A DNA stretch of 64,000 bases from VRUE01 sp963774555 (lineage in GTDB: Bacteria > Actinomycetota > Thermoleophilia > Solirubrobacterales > 70-9), in the NCBI GenBank assembly GCA_963774555.1, contig CAVZFL010000001.1, forward strand, positions 62,001-126,000. The letters are read 5' to 3'. Positions 62,608 to 64,000 of this stretch are shown here, in pieces. The notes beneath the pieces were generated by a model. That model searched no databases, was not told where the DNA came from, and saw nothing but the letters and a program-made list of their open reading frames with translations. Positions within the stretch are counted from its first letter, which is position 1. Every line of letters starts with the position of its first letter. Position numbers and translations under genes: made by a program.

Positions 62608-62816
62608 CAGTCGATGTCCGTCCCCTCGATCAGGAAGGCGACGCGCACGTGGGCACGGTACTCGTCCAAATTCTCGCCCCGGATACCGGTCGAGACGATG
62701 TCGACCGCCCGGATGTTGCGCAGCGTGCCCTGCGCCTGGTTCAGCGCCTGACGCGCCGCATCGTCGGTCGACGTTTTCGAGCTTCCAACCAACTCGATGA
62801 TCTTCACGACAGCCAT
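62607..62816 (-). CDS. Dodecin (flavin-binding small protein)
   Basis: The 69-residue protein begins VVKIIELVGSSKTSTDDAARQAL and ends YRAHVRVAFLIEGTD, matching the dodecin beta-alpha-beta-beta pattern. The flavin-stacking Trp of archaeal dodecins is absent (Ile/Val here). Dodecins assemble into 12-mers that store flavin or CoA. It overlaps the upstream small gene by 13 bp. Confidence 0.88.
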   Translation of the reverse strand: MAVVKIIELVGSSKTSTDDAARQALNQAQGTLRNIRAVDIVSTGIRGENLDEYRAHVRVAFLIEGTDID

Positions 62817-62998
62817 TTAGCTCCTCCTTCGGTGTCATCGACAATGCCCTTCGCGCTGACCCCTTCGAGCAGTGCTGCCCGCTGCCATGGGCCGATGGCC
62901 GCCCCCTCGCCGCCGGGCGCCGGCGCCGTCTCCGCCTGGAAGCGACCGATCGCAGCCGCAATCGCTGCCGCCTCGTCTTCGCTTGGGCTCCGGGCCAT
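62804..62998 (-). CDS. Small protein resembling acyl-CoA carboxylase epsilon subunit
   Basis: The 64 residues include PSEDEAAAIAAAIGRF and a single W (GPWQRAALLEG), which recall the short actinobacterial AccE family. The match is weak. It overlaps dodecin. AccE partners with the AccA3-type alpha chain encoded at 51.6 kb, which would make sense, but no beta subunit is nearby. Confidence 0.45.
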   Translation of the reverse strand: MARSPSEDEAAAIAAAIGRFQAETAPAPGGEGAAIGPWQRAALLEGVSAKGIVDDTEGGAKWLS

Positions 62999-63088
62999 GA
63001 CCGAAGCCTAGTTGGTCAATTGCCCACACTCAGAGTCGCCGACAGCGTCGGCGGAACTAATTGTCTACATTATCGTGCCGTGGCGCGC

Positions 63089-63238
63089 ATGAAACGAACG
63101 AAGATCTTGATTGAGCCCGAGCTGGCGACCGCAATCGAGCGCCGAGCCAAAGAGGAGGGAATCTCTATGGCGGAGTTGGTCAGACGTTGTGTGCGAGCAG
63201 AGATCAAACCACTGCCGCCGAAGCCCGCCGCGAATTGA
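63089..63238 (+). CDS. Ribbon-helix-helix (CopG-like) protein
   Basis: The 49-residue protein KRTKILIEPELATAIERR, then EEGISMAELVRRCVRAEI, is a classical RHH DNA-binding pattern, as found in antitoxins. The start is ATG 63089, with GTG 63080 as an alternative. No toxin gene follows; the next about 400 bp have no clear gene. Confidence 0.7.
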   Translation: MKRTKILIEPELATAIERRAKEEGISMAELVRRCVRAEIKPLPPKPAAN

Positions 63239-63325
63239 CCAGTACCGACACATGGGGTAGCAGGCGCGGAGATTTCGCCACTCCAGCCGGCCTCATCGAA
63301 CTCCGTCCATAGGGGCCGCAGAACA

Positions 63326-63380
63326 CAAACGGCCCGGGCCGGCGAGGGAGGCGCCTGACCCGGGCTCGTGTTTGCTTTTT
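63326..63380 (+). terminator. Candidate intrinsic terminator
   Basis: GCCCGGG (63332-63338) pairs with CCCGGGC (63359-63365), extended by CAAAC/GTTTG across a 2-nt bulge and followed by GCTTTTT. It lies about 100 bp after the RHH gene. The stretch 63239-63639 holds no supportable gene. Confidence 0.45.
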
Positions 63381-63537
63381 CGGCCGCCGCCGGAAGGGGG
63401 GCCGGCGGCAGGTAGGTCGTCGGTAGGGAGGCCCGGCGACCGCTGCACAGCGTTTGGCCACCCACATAAAAACATAGCCTTACGGAAAAAGCAAGGCCCC
63501 ATCGAGAATTGGGGATGTCAATCCTTTATTTGAGCCA

Positions 63538-63553
63538 GGAACGCTTGCGTTCC
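63538..63553. promoter_or_regulatory. 16-bp palindrome upstream of TetR gene
   Basis: GGAACGCTTGCGTTCC is a perfect palindrome about 87 bp before the TetR start; it could be its operator. Confidence 0.5.
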
Positions 63554-63639
63554 AAAAGAATCAGCCGTACCATTCAACCATTCCGAGAGTCCTAACCAAG
63601 AGCGGAAGCGACACTGCGGCCGGCTATCGTCCCGGCACG

Positions 63640-64000
63640 ATGGTGAGGACGCCGTGGGGTGATGCGAGCACGCTGCGCGATCGCAAACTGCGACCGGGGC
63701 AGCGCCTGCCTGCGGAGGAGGTCGCGCGCAACCAGCGCGAGCGGCTCTTCGCCGCGCTCGTCGCGGTCGTCGCCGAGAAGGGCTACGAGGGCACCCGGGT
63801 CGAGGACCTGCTCGAGCTCTCGGGGGTCTCGCGCAGCGCCTTCTACGAGCATTTCAGCGACAAGCAGGACTGCCTGCTGGCGGCGGTCGGCTCCTTCCTC
63901 GGTCCCACCGTCGGCGCGATCGCCGAGCCCAACGGCCATCTCACGGGAGAGCAGCGCGCCCGCGCCGCCTTCGACGCCCTGATCGGGCTGATCGTCGAAC
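63640..64000 (+). CDS. TetR-family regulator, 3' end outside window
   Basis: At least 120 residues. After an unusual 25-residue N-terminal extension, NQRERLFAALVAVVAEKGYEGTRVEDLLELSGVSRSAFYEHFSDKQD is a textbook TetR DNA-binding domain. The ligand domain is cut off by the window end. ATG 63640 is the first start in frame. Confidence 0.85.
   Translation, partial: MVRTPWGDASTLRDRKLRPGQRLPAEEVARNQRERLFAALVAVVAEKGYEGTRVEDLLELSGVSRSAFYEHFSDKQDCLLAAVGSFLGPTVGAIAEPNGHLTGEQRARAAFDALIGLIVE

Noticed and set aside
62835..63029. Alternative small minus-strand frame over the AccE-like gene
   Set aside because: Arg/Gly-rich shadow in another frame without domain similarity.

Overview
The window is high-GC DNA with long, tightly packed ORFs, many GTG/TTG starts and actinobacterial housekeeping genes. 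These include a fused biotin carboxylase/BCCP, a DtxR regulator, LAL-type regulators and an MrfA-like helicase. The overall look suggests a Thermoleophilia/Solirubrobacterales-like actinobacterium. That placement is inference; there is no rRNA gene to fix it.

Region 1 (1-2.3 kb): the 3' part of a large unrecognised protein. Region 2 (2.3-9.8 kb): a complete type I restriction-modification operon on the minus strand (hsdM-hsdS-hsdR plus a YgjP-like metallopeptidase). It carries an extraordinary number of single-base frameshifts while protein motifs stay intact in alternating frames. Region 3 (9.8-21.8 kb): a defence/toxin-antitoxin island. It holds an AbiEi/AbiEii-like pair, an excisionase-like antitoxin with a PIN toxin, an orphan AbiEi, two near-identical orphan Xre/MbcA-like antitoxins, a mug gene plus a mug fragment, a GHKL ATPase and a HEPN Abi protein. 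The island is punctuated by direct repeats that end in the 3' half of a tRNA-Phe-like sequence, and it lies next to an intact tRNA-Phe(GAA). No integrase is visible.

Region 4 (21.9-36.2 kb): a glycosyltransferase, a hydrolase, an M28 peptidase, a cupin, a GNAT, a giant cyclase/AAA/TPR regulator ending in an SCP2-like domain, a LuxR-family LAL regulator and a cytochrome P450. Four intergenic copies of a palindromic motif (TGGCCA-cc-TGGCCA) suggest that several of these form one regulon. Region 5 (36.3-55.4 kb): mainly chromosomal metabolism. It includes a GH15-like enzyme, a methyltransferase, a SLOG protein, an MrfA-like helicase, folP, HAD phosphatases, hipBA, a DtxR regulator, an aminotransferase, sucCD, a sulfatase, an acyl-CoA carboxylase alpha chain, a Fic protein and a PHP phosphoesterase. 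Three unusually long perfect inverted repeats sit at gene borders here. Region 6 (55.4-64 kb): an assimilatory sulfate reduction operon (sulfite reductase-cysH-sat-cysC) bracketed by two AAA_14/DUF4143 ATPases. It is followed by rhodanese, dodecin, a small AccE-like protein, an RHH protein and a TetR regulator that runs off the end.

Three more genes (glycosyltransferase, M28 peptidase, LAL regulator) each carry one apparent frameshift. The sequence therefore either contains residual indel errors or records recent inactivation, and the 2.3-9.8 kb locus is by far the densest. No CRISPR array, rRNA gene, transposase or integrase was found.
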